Positions 29,397 to 38,837 of a stretch of DNA of 64,000 bases are shown piece by piece. The first letter of the stretch is position 1. Every line of letters starts with the position of its first letter. Location: assembly GCA_022821585.1 (NCBI GenBank), contig JAJEDI010000050.1, forward strand, positions 124,001-188,000, written 5' to 3'. Made by a program: the position numbers and the translations under genes. The notes beneath the pieces were generated by a model that was given only the letters and a program-made list of their open reading frames with translations, was not told the DNA's origin and made no database searches. Origin of the DNA: Caldilineaceae bacterium (GTDB lineage: Bacteria; Chloroflexota; Anaerolineae; Caldilineales; Caldilineaceae).

Positions 29397-30079
29397 TGGC
29401 AACGAGGTCGAGACCAAGAAAGAAGAGCCGGGCAAAGGGCGGCCGGCACTCGCAGAGGGACGTAGGAGGCCGCCTGGCGCGGCCTTCTCGTCAGGAGTTG
29501 AAGGAGATTGCTGCCAAGAGAAGGCTGAGGCAGAATCTCTACGTTTATGGCGGCGGGGCGATACTGGTTGTGATTGTGGCGCTGGTCATTTACCTGAACA
29601 TTCGCAATAGTGCGCCAGTTGGCGGCGAAGAGTCATTTGCCTCACAGGGCAATACGCATATTCAGCAGGGCAGCGCCTCTCCCATCGAATACAATTCCAC
29701 GCCGCCCACGTCCGGCCCCCACTATCCGGGACTGGCTCCTTGGGACATCTATGATGAACCGATCCGTTATGAGCAGGTCGTTCACAACATGGAGGATGGT
29801 GGCGTCATCGTCTATTACCAGTGTGATGACGGTTGCCCGGAGTTGCGGGAGCAGTTGGCGGGTGTGGTCCAACCCTATCTGAACAGCGGACGTCACGTCC
29901 TGATGATGCCCAACGACCCCAGTTGGACCGGGTTTGGGTCGCAGTCAGCTCACAGGGATATGGAGGCGCGGATCGCGCTGACAGCGTGGCAGAGGCTGGA
30001 CAAGTTTAACGAGTTTGACGCAGGCCGAATTCGGGCCTTCATTGACAGGTACGAGGGAATCGACCACCACGTGAGATAG
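29396..30079 (+). CDS. DUF3105 membrane protein
   Basis: NTHIQQGSASPIEYNSTPPTSGPHYPGLAPWDIYDEPIRYEQVVHNMEDGGVIVYYQC; single TM; start overlaps upstream stop (taATG). Confidence 0.85.
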   Translation: MATRSRPRKKSRAKGGRHSQRDVGGRLARPSRQELKEIAAKRRLRQNLYVYGGGAILVVIVALVIYLNIRNSAPVGGEESFASQGNTHIQQGSASPIEYNSTPPTSGPHYPGLAPWDIYDEPIRYEQVVHNMEDGGVIVYYQCDDGCPELREQLAGVVQPYLNSGRHVLMMPNDPSWTGFGSQSAHRDMEARIALTAWQRLDKFNEFDAGRIRAFIDRYEGIDHHVR

Positions 30080-30126
30080 TCTGCGCATTGGGTGCGTCTG
30101 TCTGCCCTCGTTTGTGCACATAAAGA

Positions 30127-30146
30127 CCCACAGCTTGCGCTGTGGG
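30127..30146. terminator. Stem-loop between convergent genes
   Basis: cccacag-cttgcg-ctgtggg, T-poor tail. Confidence 0.45.
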
Positions 30147-30176
30147 CCTGGTTATTGTCAGTTCCTGGCAGAATAG

Positions 30177-30725
30177 TCAGTCCCGCTGAATTGCCTCTTC
30201 CACCGGCACCAATTCCACTTCGCCGTCCTCCAACTCGACGACTTTATAGACTTGCTCGGCCCTGTCGGTCATCAACACGCCGCCGAGGTGGTCGATTTCA
30301 TGTTGGAAGATGCGCGCCAGCCAGTCGTAGGCTTTGATTCGCTGGGACTTTCCGTGTCGATCTTGTGCCTTGATGAGGACATAGGTCGCCCGGTCGACAT
30401 CTGCAGCCAGGCCGGGCAGACTCAGGCAGCCTTCCTGACCGATCTCGGAGCCCTTTGCCTTGACAATTTCCGGGTTGATCATTTCGTAGCGCTGCATCGT
30501 CTCTTCGGGGCGTTCGGTATCCTCCGGATACTCAATCACGAAGATGCGCCGGTCCAGCCCGACTTGCGGCGCAGCCAAACCGACGCCCTTGCCTTCACGC
30601 ATGGTTTCAACCATGTTGTCCAGGAGCTGGTGGAGCCGTCTGTCGAAGGACCGCACGCGTTGCGCCGGCCGTCGAAGAATCTCCTCGTCGTCCTCCCAGA
30701 TCGTTACAATCCTAAGTTTCGCCAT
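30177..30725 (-). CDS. def: Peptide deformylase
   Basis: GVGLAAPQVG, GCLSLPG, QHEIDHLGGVL. Confidence 0.96.
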   Translation of the reverse strand: MAKLRIVTIWEDDEEILRRPAQRVRSFDRRLHQLLDNMVETMREGKGVGLAAPQVGLDRRIFVIEYPEDTERPEETMQRYEMINPEIVKAKGSEIGQEGCLSLPGLAADVDRATYVLIKAQDRHGKSQRIKAYDWLARIFQHEIDHLGGVLMTDRAEQVYKVVELEDGEVELVPVEEAIQRD

Positions 30726-30885
30726 GCCAGGACAGTGGTTTGTGTTCTGTATGGTTGTGGTATTTCGGGACGGTCAACCAGAGGACCCAGGTCGTATTAT
30801 GGCTGAGACGGTTCTTACACCGCGTGCATGGGGGACATCCGCACGCGGGCCTGTTGCGGAAGTACTGTGCCGGCTCTTGCAGCAT

Positions 30886-31305
30886 TCAGGGCCGCTGGAT
30901 GACCATCATCGTCAGACGACTGATATTGACCAGGCGGCCGTCCTCATCTTCGATTCGGATTTCCCACACGTGTGTGCGCCGTCCGATGTGAATGGGTCGC
31001 ACGGTGCCAGTAACGTACCCTTCGGTTACGGTGCGCAGATGATTGCCGTTGATGTCGAGGCCCACGGCATTCAGGGAACTCTGGTCAAGCATAGCGTTTG
31101 ACGCCACGCTTCCCATCGTCTCGGCCAGTGCTATTGATGCGCCGCCGTGCAGGAGGCCGTAGGGTTGATGGGTGCGGCTGTCCACCGGCATGCGGGCACG
31201 CATAAAATCAGCGCCAACCTCGGTGAACTCGATACCGAGGTTGGCGGCTAGCGTTCGCTCGCTCATCCGGTTGATGGCAGCGACGGTCATTTCAGGATTG
31301 AACAT
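30886..31305 (-). CDS. PaaI-type hotdog-fold thioesterase
   Basis: QPYGLLHGGASIALAETMGSVAS; VTGTVRPIHIGRRTHVWEIRIEDE. Confidence 0.88.
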   Translation of the reverse strand: MFNPEMTVAAINRMSERTLAANLGIEFTEVGADFMRARMPVDSRTHQPYGLLHGGASIALAETMGSVASNAMLDQSSLNAVGLDINGNHLRTVTEGYVTGTVRPIHIGRRTHVWEIRIEDEDGRLVNISRLTMMVIQRP

Positions 31306-31328
31306 CGTCCGAAGTCGGCTTCCCTTTG

Positions 31329-33461
31329 TTACTTCGCCATATTGCGCAGGGCATGGAATATGGGCAGGGGGCTCCAGTCGTTGCGGACGATACCCCACTG
31401 TGCCTTTTCGGTTCCGTCGGCGACGACGCGGAAGTTCAGATTCCACAGGAATGCAGGACCGACCCAACCCCAGTTGCGCATCATCTGGAAGGCCTCGACC
31501 GTCCAGCGAGCCTGTTCGTCGAAGTCGTTGTCATTGGCGTAACCGTAGCGTGGGTCGAAGGCACCGCCGGCGGCCCAGCCAAATTCTGTCGGCCAGATTG
31601 GGATATTGCCGGCTCCGTAGCGCAGTGCCAGGTTGCGATAGCCTTCCATGGTGCTGCGGAAACTCCACGAGTGGTGTGGATTGTCGCAAGCGCCGTTGAA
31701 GTGCTGATTTCCGGTCTGTTGGATGGCTTCACATGCACTCTGCCAGACCGCGTTGGGCGGCACGTTATAGCCACTGGGGTGGGCGCCGAAGCCGTCCACG
31801 TAGTTGGCCAGGCCCTGCTGAAGCATGGCTTCGAAGTAGCGGAAGTCGTCCATGGCGAGAGAGCCGTTGTCTCCGGCAGGCGTCAGCGCCCCGCTGATCA
31901 CATACATTGACGGGCAAGCGGCCTTGATGGCGCCGTAGGAAGGACGCAGGAGCGCCATATACTCGCTGGGATTGATCGGGCGGTTGCCCCACTCGTAGTG
32001 CAGATTCTGCTCATTCCAGACTTCAATGGCTTTGACCGAGGAGCCGCAGTACTCACCGGCAAGCCGTCCAAGGAACCTGGCGAAGGTCTGGGGATCGGCC
32101 GGCGGGCCGCCCACGGTGCCATCGTAGCCGGACTCACGAGACCAGTTGGGTGCGTTGACAACGCTGAACAGCAGATTGAGTCCGCGCGAGTTGGCGGCGT
32201 TCACGAGCGGCCAGATGTCACCAAATCCGTACTGACCCTGGTTGGACTCGAAGACCTTCCATTCGATCTGCTGCTTCACCCAGCCGAAGCCCAGCTCGCG
32301 GGTCTTGTCCATGGCGATGCCTTCCTGGCCGTTGTGAATCATGTGCGCCTGGACGCCATAGCCAAAGCCAATGCCGGGTAGCCTGGTTGAAGGCGCGGAG
32401 GGAGCTGGCGCTGCAGCCGGAGGAGCCGCTTCGGGCCGGGCCGGGATTTCAGACTCGGTGAATTTCTTTACGCCGACAAGGGATCCGACGAGCTCGGTCA
32501 GATCGCGGTAGATCCAGGCAGGTTCGCTGACTCCCGAAACTTCGACCTGGAACCAGTCTTCATTGGGGCCGATTCCGGTAATCTTAACCTGTGTGCCGGC
32601 GGTCAGCACGCTCAGGATCGGGTATTCGGTGCCGGGTCCGGCGCGAACGTTCAGATGCGTGGGCTGGCTGACTGCGAACGGGCCTCCCGTGGCGGGCGGC
32701 TGCGGGGCGGGCTGCGGGGCGGGCTGCGGTTGGGGTTGAGGTTGCTGGGTTCCCGTGCCGCTACCGGACGGAGGTGCGCTTGACCCGCCCTGCGGAATCC
32801 AAATCCGCGTGCCCCAGAACAGGGTATTTGCATTGGCAAGGCTATTGGCCCGCATGATCGCGGAGACGGTGGTGCCGTTGTTGAAAGCAATGCGGCTGAG
32901 CGTATCGCCCAGTTGCACTTCGTACCAGAATCCTCCTCCACTGGAAGGCGTGCCTCCGGTCGTGCCACCGCCGCCACCGCCGCTTGTGCCTGAACCGGGA
33001 ATGCATAGCTGCTGGCCTATGTAGACGTAGGAGGTCACGGAAACTCCGTTGACCTGGGCCAGGTTCTGTATCGATACCCCGTAGTTGACGGCGATGCCGG
33101 AGAGGGATTCGCCGGCAACGACGTTATGGGTACGGGCGCAGGTGGTTGGCTGTGAAGGGGCTGCCTGCTGTCCGGTTGTGGGGATCCGCAGGCTCTGGCC
33201 GACGAAGATCTGATTCGGGTCAGCGATGTTGTTGGCAGTAATCAGGGCCTGGAGCGTAACGCCATAGTTGGCGGCGATACGGGAGAGAGTCTCGCCGGCC
33301 TGCACGATGTGCGTAGTGTACCCGGTTGTTTGGGGGCTGACATTGACCTGAAGTGATGCTGCCGTAACCGATTGCGGCAGCAGGGAGAAAAGCAGGACCG
33401 ACGCGACCGAAATCAGCCAGATGCGACGGGACGCTCTCAACTGAGTAATACCTGCACGCAT
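31329..33461 (-). CDS. Secreted protein with three LysM, SH3-like domain and clan-A glycoside hydrolase-like domain
   Basis: [75 protein letters not shown] and WPTEFGWA candidate catalytic Glu. Confidence 0.88.
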   Translation of the reverse strand: MRAGITQLRASRRIWLISVASVLLFSLLPQSVTAASLQVNVSPQTTGYTTHIVQAGETLSRIAANYGVTLQALITANNIADPNQIFVGQSLRIPTTGQQAAPSQPTTCARTHNVVAGESLSGIAVNYGVSIQNLAQVNGVSVTSYVYIGQQLCIPGSGTSGGGGGGTTGGTPSSGGGFWYEVQLGDTLSRIAFNNGTTVSAIMRANSLANANTLFWGTRIWIPQGGSSAPPSGSGTGTQQPQPQPQPAPQPAPQPPATGGPFAVSQPTHLNVRAGPGTEYPILSVLTAGTQVKITGIGPNEDWFQVEVSGVSEPAWIYRDLTELVGSLVGVKKFTESEIPARPEAAPPAAAPAPSAPSTRLPGIGFGYGVQAHMIHNGQEGIAMDKTRELGFGWVKQQIEWKVFESNQGQYGFGDIWPLVNAANSRGLNLLFSVVNAPNWSRESGYDGTVGGPPADPQTFARFLGRLAGEYCGSSVKAIEVWNEQNLHYEWGNRPINPSEYMALLRPSYGAIKAACPSMYVISGALTPAGDNGSLAMDDFRYFEAMLQQGLANYVDGFGAHPSGYNVPPNAVWQSACEAIQQTGNQHFNGACDNPHHSWSFRSTMEGYRNLALRYGAGNIPIWPTEFGWAAGGAFDPRYGYANDNDFDEQARWTVEAFQMMRNWGWVGPAFLWNLNFRVVADGTEKAQWGIVRNDWSPLPIFHALRNMAK

Positions 33462-33550
33462 ATGAAACTCCTTATTTAAATCCAACTTTAGTCAAGTAGG
33501 AAAGATCTTTGGCACCAGACTAATTATTCTGCACCGTTTCCGCATTGAAG

Positions 33551-34948
33551 TCAAGACGAAATCAGTTCTTCCATCAACGCAATGCCGACGCGAATGCCAC
33601 GATAGAAGTTCGGTAGGTGTAGCTTTTCGTTGGGTGCGTGGAGATTGTCATCCGGGAGACCGAAGCCCATGAAAAGAATGGGGATGCCGAGCGATTCCTG
33701 GACTACCGTGGCAATGGGTATCGAGCCTCCTTCGCGACTGAAGACCGGCTCAACGCCAAAGACCCTGTTGTATGCCCTGGATGCGGCCTGCATTTCGGGA
33801 ACATCAAGGGGCACTACGGTGGCAGGCGCGTGCTGGAGCGTGTTCACGAGCACCTCAACCGTCGGCGGCGCGATCTGCTGAAGAAACCGATCGATCAGGG
33901 GCCCGATAGCAGACGAATCCTGGTCAGGCACCAGTCGACAACTGACTTTGGCGCGGGCTTCTTCAGGGATAACAGTCTTGAAGCCGTCGCCGACAAAGCC
34001 GCCCCACATCCCGTTGATCTCCAGAGTGGGCCGGGCGCCAATCCTTTCGGTTATTGTGAATCCCTCTTCGCCCCAGGGCGCAGGCACACCTGTCTCTTGC
34101 AACAGTTGTGCCTCGCCATAGGGAACCTGCGCCAAGGCGGTTCGCTCGTTTTCGGTCAAGGGTTGAACGTCTTCGTAGAATCCGGGAACAGCAACCCGAC
34201 CGGCGCTGTCATGGAGCCTCGCGAGAAGGGCGCTCAAGGCCTGGTTTGGGTTGTGGACGGCGCCGCCGAACATGCCACTATGGAGGTCTTGGGACGGACC
34301 TGTGACCGTAATCTCGCCGGCCCATATGCCCCGCAACCCGTAGATGATCAGTGGCTGGTCAGGAGCCAATATGTGGGTATCGGAAATGAGGCACACATCG
34401 GCGGCGAGTTTTTCAGTCTCTGACGGCAAATAGTCCGCCAAGGCCTGGCTGCCGACCTCCTCTTCGCCTTCGACAAGGAATTTCACGTTGAGCGGCAGCG
34501 CGCCTGACGTGGCCAGGAGTGCTTCGACGGCGGCGACATGGGCGAACAGCTGTCCTTTGTCATCAGACGCGCCGCGGGCAAACAGATCGTCTCCCCGCAG
34601 GGTCGGCTCAAACGGCGGCGAAATCCAGAGATTTTCCGGGTCGACGGGCTGAACGTCGTAGTGACCGTAGACCAGGACGGTGGGGGCGTCGTCTCCTGCG
34701 TGCAGCCAGTCGCCATAGACGATGGGATGTCCGTCGGTGGGGATGATTTCCACGTTCTGGAGACCGACGGACTTCATTTTCCGGGCCAACCAGTCCGCGG
34801 CTCGCTCTACATCCGACTTGTGCTGCGGCAGGGTGCTGACGCTTGGAATGCGCAACCAGTCGCTCAGTTCGTCGAGCTGGTGCTTTTGGGCGTTCTGGAG
34901 ATAGGTGTCGAGTCTCGAGTCGAAAAAGGCGTTTTCGTTCCGGTTCAT
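33551..34948 (-). CDS. M20 family dipeptidase
   Basis: PTVLVYGHYDVQPVDPENLW, RGASDDKGQ, EGEEEVGS. Confidence 0.93.
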   Translation of the reverse strand: MNRNENAFFDSRLDTYLQNAQKHQLDELSDWLRIPSVSTLPQHKSDVERAADWLARKMKSVGLQNVEIIPTDGHPIVYGDWLHAGDDAPTVLVYGHYDVQPVDPENLWISPPFEPTLRGDDLFARGASDDKGQLFAHVAAVEALLATSGALPLNVKFLVEGEEEVGSQALADYLPSETEKLAADVCLISDTHILAPDQPLIIYGLRGIWAGEITVTGPSQDLHSGMFGGAVHNPNQALSALLARLHDSAGRVAVPGFYEDVQPLTENERTALAQVPYGEAQLLQETGVPAPWGEEGFTITERIGARPTLEINGMWGGFVGDGFKTVIPEEARAKVSCRLVPDQDSSAIGPLIDRFLQQIAPPTVEVLVNTLQHAPATVVPLDVPEMQAASRAYNRVFGVEPVFSREGGSIPIATVVQESLGIPILFMGFGLPDDNLHAPNEKLHLPNFYRGIRVGIALMEELISS

Positions 34949-35050
34949 GGGGAGGGGTCTCCAGTGGCTCTTGGAGAGCCGTTCTGACGCTCCATGGATT
35001 GTCGTGAGATGTTTACTGAGCGAGGTCGGGAAGCGAACCCGGAGTGTCTT

Positions 35051-35485
35051 TCAGCCTGGAAGTTCGACGACTACGTACTCCTGGTCGACGGATACCTCGA
35101 AGGTTTCCGCGGTGTAAGGGCCCGGTTGATAGGTTGAAGGGATATTGTCAGCGGTTGCAACTTCCACTTCGTAGCGGCGTGTGCGAACGGAGGCAGGATC
35201 CACCCAGGACTGGCCGGTGGTCACATCGTATTCCCAGCCATGCCAGGGGCAGCGAAGGATCTCGCCTCTCCTCTCGTACCTGTACTCGCCTCCAGGCTTG
35301 TCGGCCATCACGAAACCGGTAAGCCTGCCTTCACAGAGGGGGCCGCCCTGATGCGGGCAGATATTGCGGAGGGCGTAGAACTCACCCTTGATGTTGAAGA
35401 CGCCGATGGAGCGACCGCCGATTTCGACGATCTTGCGTTCTCCCGGCGGAATCTCATCTACAGTTGCGACAACGTGTTTTGCCAT
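35051..35485 (-). CDS. Rieske [2Fe-2S] ferredoxin-like protein
   Basis: CPHQGGPLCEG ... CPWHGWEYDVTTG. Confidence 0.92.
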   Translation of the reverse strand: MAKHVVATVDEIPPGERKIVEIGGRSIGVFNIKGEFYALRNICPHQGGPLCEGRLTGFVMADKPGGEYRYERRGEILRCPWHGWEYDVTTGQSWVDPASVRTRRYEVEVATADNIPSTYQPGPYTAETFEVSVDQEYVVVELPG

Positions 35486-35494
35486 ATCTCTCTT

Positions 35495-36676
35495 CTACAG
35501 CTTGTATAGTGCGCGGGCGTTTTCCGCCATGAATTTTCGCCGCCGCTCTTTGTCGAGCGGGACGGGGAAGGCTCGGTCGGGGGCGTCGAAGTCCCAGTGT
35601 GGGTAGTCGGTAGCGAAGAGCATTCGATCGTCCATGTCCATCTGGCCCAGCAACTGGCGGAACTGGTCGGGTCTGAACGGCTCCTCCATGGGTTGGGTGC
35701 TGACCCAGAAGTGACGGCGGAATAGATCGGAAGGCGGTTCCGTCACATGGGGCACTTCGCTGCCCAGTTTGCGCCATGCGCTGTCCATCCGCCACAGGAG
35801 CGGCGGAATCCAGGCAAAACCTCCTTCGATCAACACGAATTTGAGCGACGGGAACTCCTTGAAGACGCCCTCAAAGATCAGGCTGATCACCTGGGACTGG
35901 AAGGTCTGGGGCATGCCGCCGTGATCTTCGATATAGTGGTTTGGGTATCCCGACCCGGTAATTGGTACGCCGCCGGCGCCACCGAAGTGAATGGCTATGG
36001 GAACGTCGTGGCGACTGGCAGCTTCATACATGGGCCAGTATTTGCGCCGCCCGAGGGGTTCTTTTGTGCGAGCAATAAGCAGTGCGTGGACGAATCCAGG
36101 ATGGCTGCCCCACTTGTCGATCTCAGCGGCGGACAGGTGGCCGTCTTCCCAAGGGACGATGATCGAAGCGCGCAGCCGGGGGTCGGGTTCCAGCCATTCG
36201 GCCAACTGCCATTCGTTTGTTGCGCGGGCGAAAGCGGCGCCGAAGGCCAGGTTGCGCTGCTCGCCTGCACCGACGAGCGGGTTGAGGACGCCGATTTCGA
36301 TGTTCCACTGGTCCAGGAGCTGTTGTTGCAGCAGCGGCAGATTTGAGCCGGGGGGCGTTCCGTCGCCGGGCCAGGCGTCGTGGCGGGCTGCGTTGGGCAT
36401 TGCGCGCGGATAGTGGGAGCCGTCGAAGCCGCGCGAGCCGTACGTCCTGTGATAGTCCCGCCACGGTTCGTCCAGATAGCTGCGCAGCACGTCATTTGTT
36501 GGGAAGTAGATATGAATGTCTGTGTCTATGATGGCGGTGTCCAAGGGGGCACGATAGCGGGTCCCCTGTTGATTGGAGGCTGCGGGATAGAGTGCATCAT
36601 GACCGTTCGCCCGGTCACTCGTAACAGTGCCGGCATCTACAGTGGCAGCCGAGTCGAATTGAGCAGTCATGGTCAT
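35495..36676 (-). CDS. Amidohydrolase_2 (ACMSD-like) family protein
   Basis: IIDTDIHIYF; AIHFGGAGGVP; ERMLFATDYPHWD-like DDRMLFATDYPHWDFD. Confidence 0.88.
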   Translation of the reverse strand: MTMTAQFDSAATVDAGTVTSDRANGHDALYPAASNQQGTRYRAPLDTAIIDTDIHIYFPTNDVLRSYLDEPWRDYHRTYGSRGFDGSHYPRAMPNAARHDAWPGDGTPPGSNLPLLQQQLLDQWNIEIGVLNPLVGAGEQRNLAFGAAFARATNEWQLAEWLEPDPRLRASIIVPWEDGHLSAAEIDKWGSHPGFVHALLIARTKEPLGRRKYWPMYEAASRHDVPIAIHFGGAGGVPITGSGYPNHYIEDHGGMPQTFQSQVISLIFEGVFKEFPSLKFVLIEGGFAWIPPLLWRMDSAWRKLGSEVPHVTEPPSDLFRRHFWVSTQPMEEPFRPDQFRQLLGQMDMDDRMLFATDYPHWDFDAPDRAFPVPLDKERRRKFMAENARALYKL

Positions 36677-36751
36677 CCTCCTATTTTGTCGACAGGTGAC
36701 GAGAAGTCGGGTGCGTGAATGGGTAACCGTCTCGTCGCCATGAAGCTTTCA

Positions 36752-37774
36752 TCACAGCCGATAAAACGCGCGTGCGTTTGCACTGCAGATTTTTTCTCGC
36801 TGGTCGGCGGTCAGCAGGTCAAGCAGAATGTCCTGGCTTTCGTGGCAATGGGGATAGTCACTGGCGTACAAGAGCAGATCTTCGCCGCCGCACTGGTCGA
36901 GAATCTGGGCGAGATGCAGGGGATTGGGCGGCGCGTCCAAGGGTTGAATGGTGAATCGCAGGTGCGTACGCATATATTCGGAAGGCGGCCGGCGGACGTA
37001 AGGCGTATTGTGGCGCAACCCCTTCCATTCTTTGTCGATTCGCCACATCATTGAAGGCAGCCAGGTGAATCCCCCTTCGATGAGGGCGACGCGCAAAGAG
37101 GGAAAGCGTTCAAAGGCACCCTCGCAGACCAGGCTGATTACCTGGGACTGGAAGACCTGTGCCATGTTGGCGTAGTCTTCGATGAAATAAGAGGGCCAGC
37201 CGGTCGGCGTGGGGGGATGGCCGGGGGCGCCGCCGTAATGAATGCCGAGCGCTAGGTCGTGCTTGACGGCGGCGGTGTAGATTGGATCGTAACGGCGATT
37301 GCCGTAGGGGGCTTCGGCGCGCACGGGAAGTATCACCTGCACGAAGCCTGGGTGATCGCCCCATCTGTCGATTTCCCTTGCGGCCAGCGGTGGGCTGTGA
37401 CTCGGCACGACGATGGATGCCCGCAGGCGGGGCTCCTTTTCGAGCCAGTGCTCCACTTGCCACTGGTTCACTGCCGTGGCGAGAGAGGCGGCCAGGTCCT
37501 CGTTACGTACGCTCTGGACGCGATAGGCGCAGTTCAGAATGCCGATGTCGACGTCGGCGAGGGCGCCGGACTGCACTTCTGCGAGGTCGGGTTTAGGGCT
37601 GCTGCCCTCGCGGGCAGCAGTGGGTACGTTTTCGGGGTAGTCGGCGGCATCTGGGCCGTTGAAGGCGGACTCGCGGCAGTAGTCGAGCCAGTGATCCGGC
37701 AAGTAGGGGTAGAGGGTCTCCAACTCCGGGATTTCGTTATGGATATCGCAGTCGATTCGGGCCGGTTCAGACAT
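36752..37774 (-). CDS. Amidohydrolase_2 family protein, paralogue of the preceding gene
   Basis: IDCDIHNEIP; LGIHYGGAPGHPPTPTGWPSYFIEDYANMAQVFQSQVISLV; LLYASDYPHCHE. Confidence 0.88.
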   Translation of the reverse strand: MSEPARIDCDIHNEIPELETLYPYLPDHWLDYCRESAFNGPDAADYPENVPTAAREGSSPKPDLAEVQSGALADVDIGILNCAYRVQSVRNEDLAASLATAVNQWQVEHWLEKEPRLRASIVVPSHSPPLAAREIDRWGDHPGFVQVILPVRAEAPYGNRRYDPIYTAAVKHDLALGIHYGGAPGHPPTPTGWPSYFIEDYANMAQVFQSQVISLVCEGAFERFPSLRVALIEGGFTWLPSMMWRIDKEWKGLRHNTPYVRRPPSEYMRTHLRFTIQPLDAPPNPLHLAQILDQCGGEDLLLYASDYPHCHESQDILLDLLTADQREKICSANARAFYRL

Positions 37775-37867
37775 TGCAGATTCCGGGCGGGAGCGAATTC
37801 AGCAGCCGACAGAGACAATCGTACTCGAAAAATGTTGAGCGGGCAATTGCTGGTCAACCGCTACAGT

Positions 37868-38764
37868 TCAGTCGGCCGGCAGTCCCCACTGTGCGCGGGC
37901 TTTTTCCATGGGGATGAGCTCCTTGATGCCGTGAACAGTGTGGCCGGGGCCGCCATTGACCCACCTTTCGTCAGCAGGATCGCTGGCCGGTTGGAAGCGC
38001 ACGTCGCAGCTCAGGCGAAAGCGGTTTGTCAGGTTGGTGGTGGAGGCGTGCATGGTGTGCATGCCGAAGAGGATTACATCGCCCATGTAGAATTCGCTTG
38101 TTTGCCACTCACCGCCGAATTTTTCGACAATCTCCATTGGATCCTTGGTGAACCAGCCGTCTATGCCGTCCCGGTCCACGTCCATGCGCCCGTATGTATC
38201 GCGAATGCGAGCGAAGCTGGGCAAGTTGTGGGAGCCCCTGCAAATGGCCAATGTGCCGTGTTCGACGGTCGCGTCGCCCAGTGGAATCCAGACGGTGTGG
38301 AGATTGCCCGATCCCCGGCCCATATAGACGAAGTCGTAGTGTGCGCCGGTGTACTGTTCGTTACCGACGGCCCGCAGCCATTTGTAATCGAAGGTGAGTG
38401 CGGGCTCGCCAAAGTAGGCGGCAAAGAAGTCGAATAGCTCGGTAGCCTGGATGACTGAGAGAACCTTATCGTGGTATGCGATCCGTCTCATCTTGGCGCC
38501 ACGTCCACCCCTGGGCATGACGCCGTCGAGAATGGGAGCATCCGGAGTCAGCACATTCTGTTGGTGCATGTAGTGCAGAATCGTCGACCGGGCTTGCTTC
38601 ACTTTTTCCCGGTCGATCAGTCCTCGCAGGAGGAGATAGCCGTCTTCTGCCATCTGCGCGTGCAGGGCCTGAATGTCGTGCAAGAGGTGTTGGCTTTCTC
38701 GCAGCGTTCCCAATGTGCCATTGGGGTAGGTCGTATCCCGGTAGCCAAAGCGAATATCCATCAT
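37868..38764 (-). CDS. Phytanoyl-CoA dioxygenase (PhyH) family protein
   Basis: DGYLLLRGLIDREKVKQAR; TVEHGTLAICRGSHNLP; HTMHASTTNLTNRFRLSCDVRFQP. Confidence 0.88.
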   Translation of the reverse strand: MMDIRFGYRDTTYPNGTLGTLRESQHLLHDIQALHAQMAEDGYLLLRGLIDREKVKQARSTILHYMHQQNVLTPDAPILDGVMPRGGRGAKMRRIAYHDKVLSVIQATELFDFFAAYFGEPALTFDYKWLRAVGNEQYTGAHYDFVYMGRGSGNLHTVWIPLGDATVEHGTLAICRGSHNLPSFARIRDTYGRMDVDRDGIDGWFTKDPMEIVEKFGGEWQTSEFYMGDVILFGMHTMHASTTNLTNRFRLSCDVRFQPASDPADERWVNGGPGHTVHGIKELIPMEKARAQWGLPAD

Positions 38765-38837
38765 CCTACTCCCGTTCAGTCCACGGAGTCTCAGTATCCA
38801 GAGGTTTCCTCAGCAGGTATCCGGGCGAAACAGATTG

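Noticed and set aside
30120-30160. Strong intrinsic terminator between DUF3105 and def
   Set aside because: The stem is clear but the T-tract is poor; kept only as a low-confidence stem-loop.
37259-38437. 392-aa plus-strand ORF
   Set aside because: Antisense to the amidohydrolase and PhyH genes, which carry clear family motifs.
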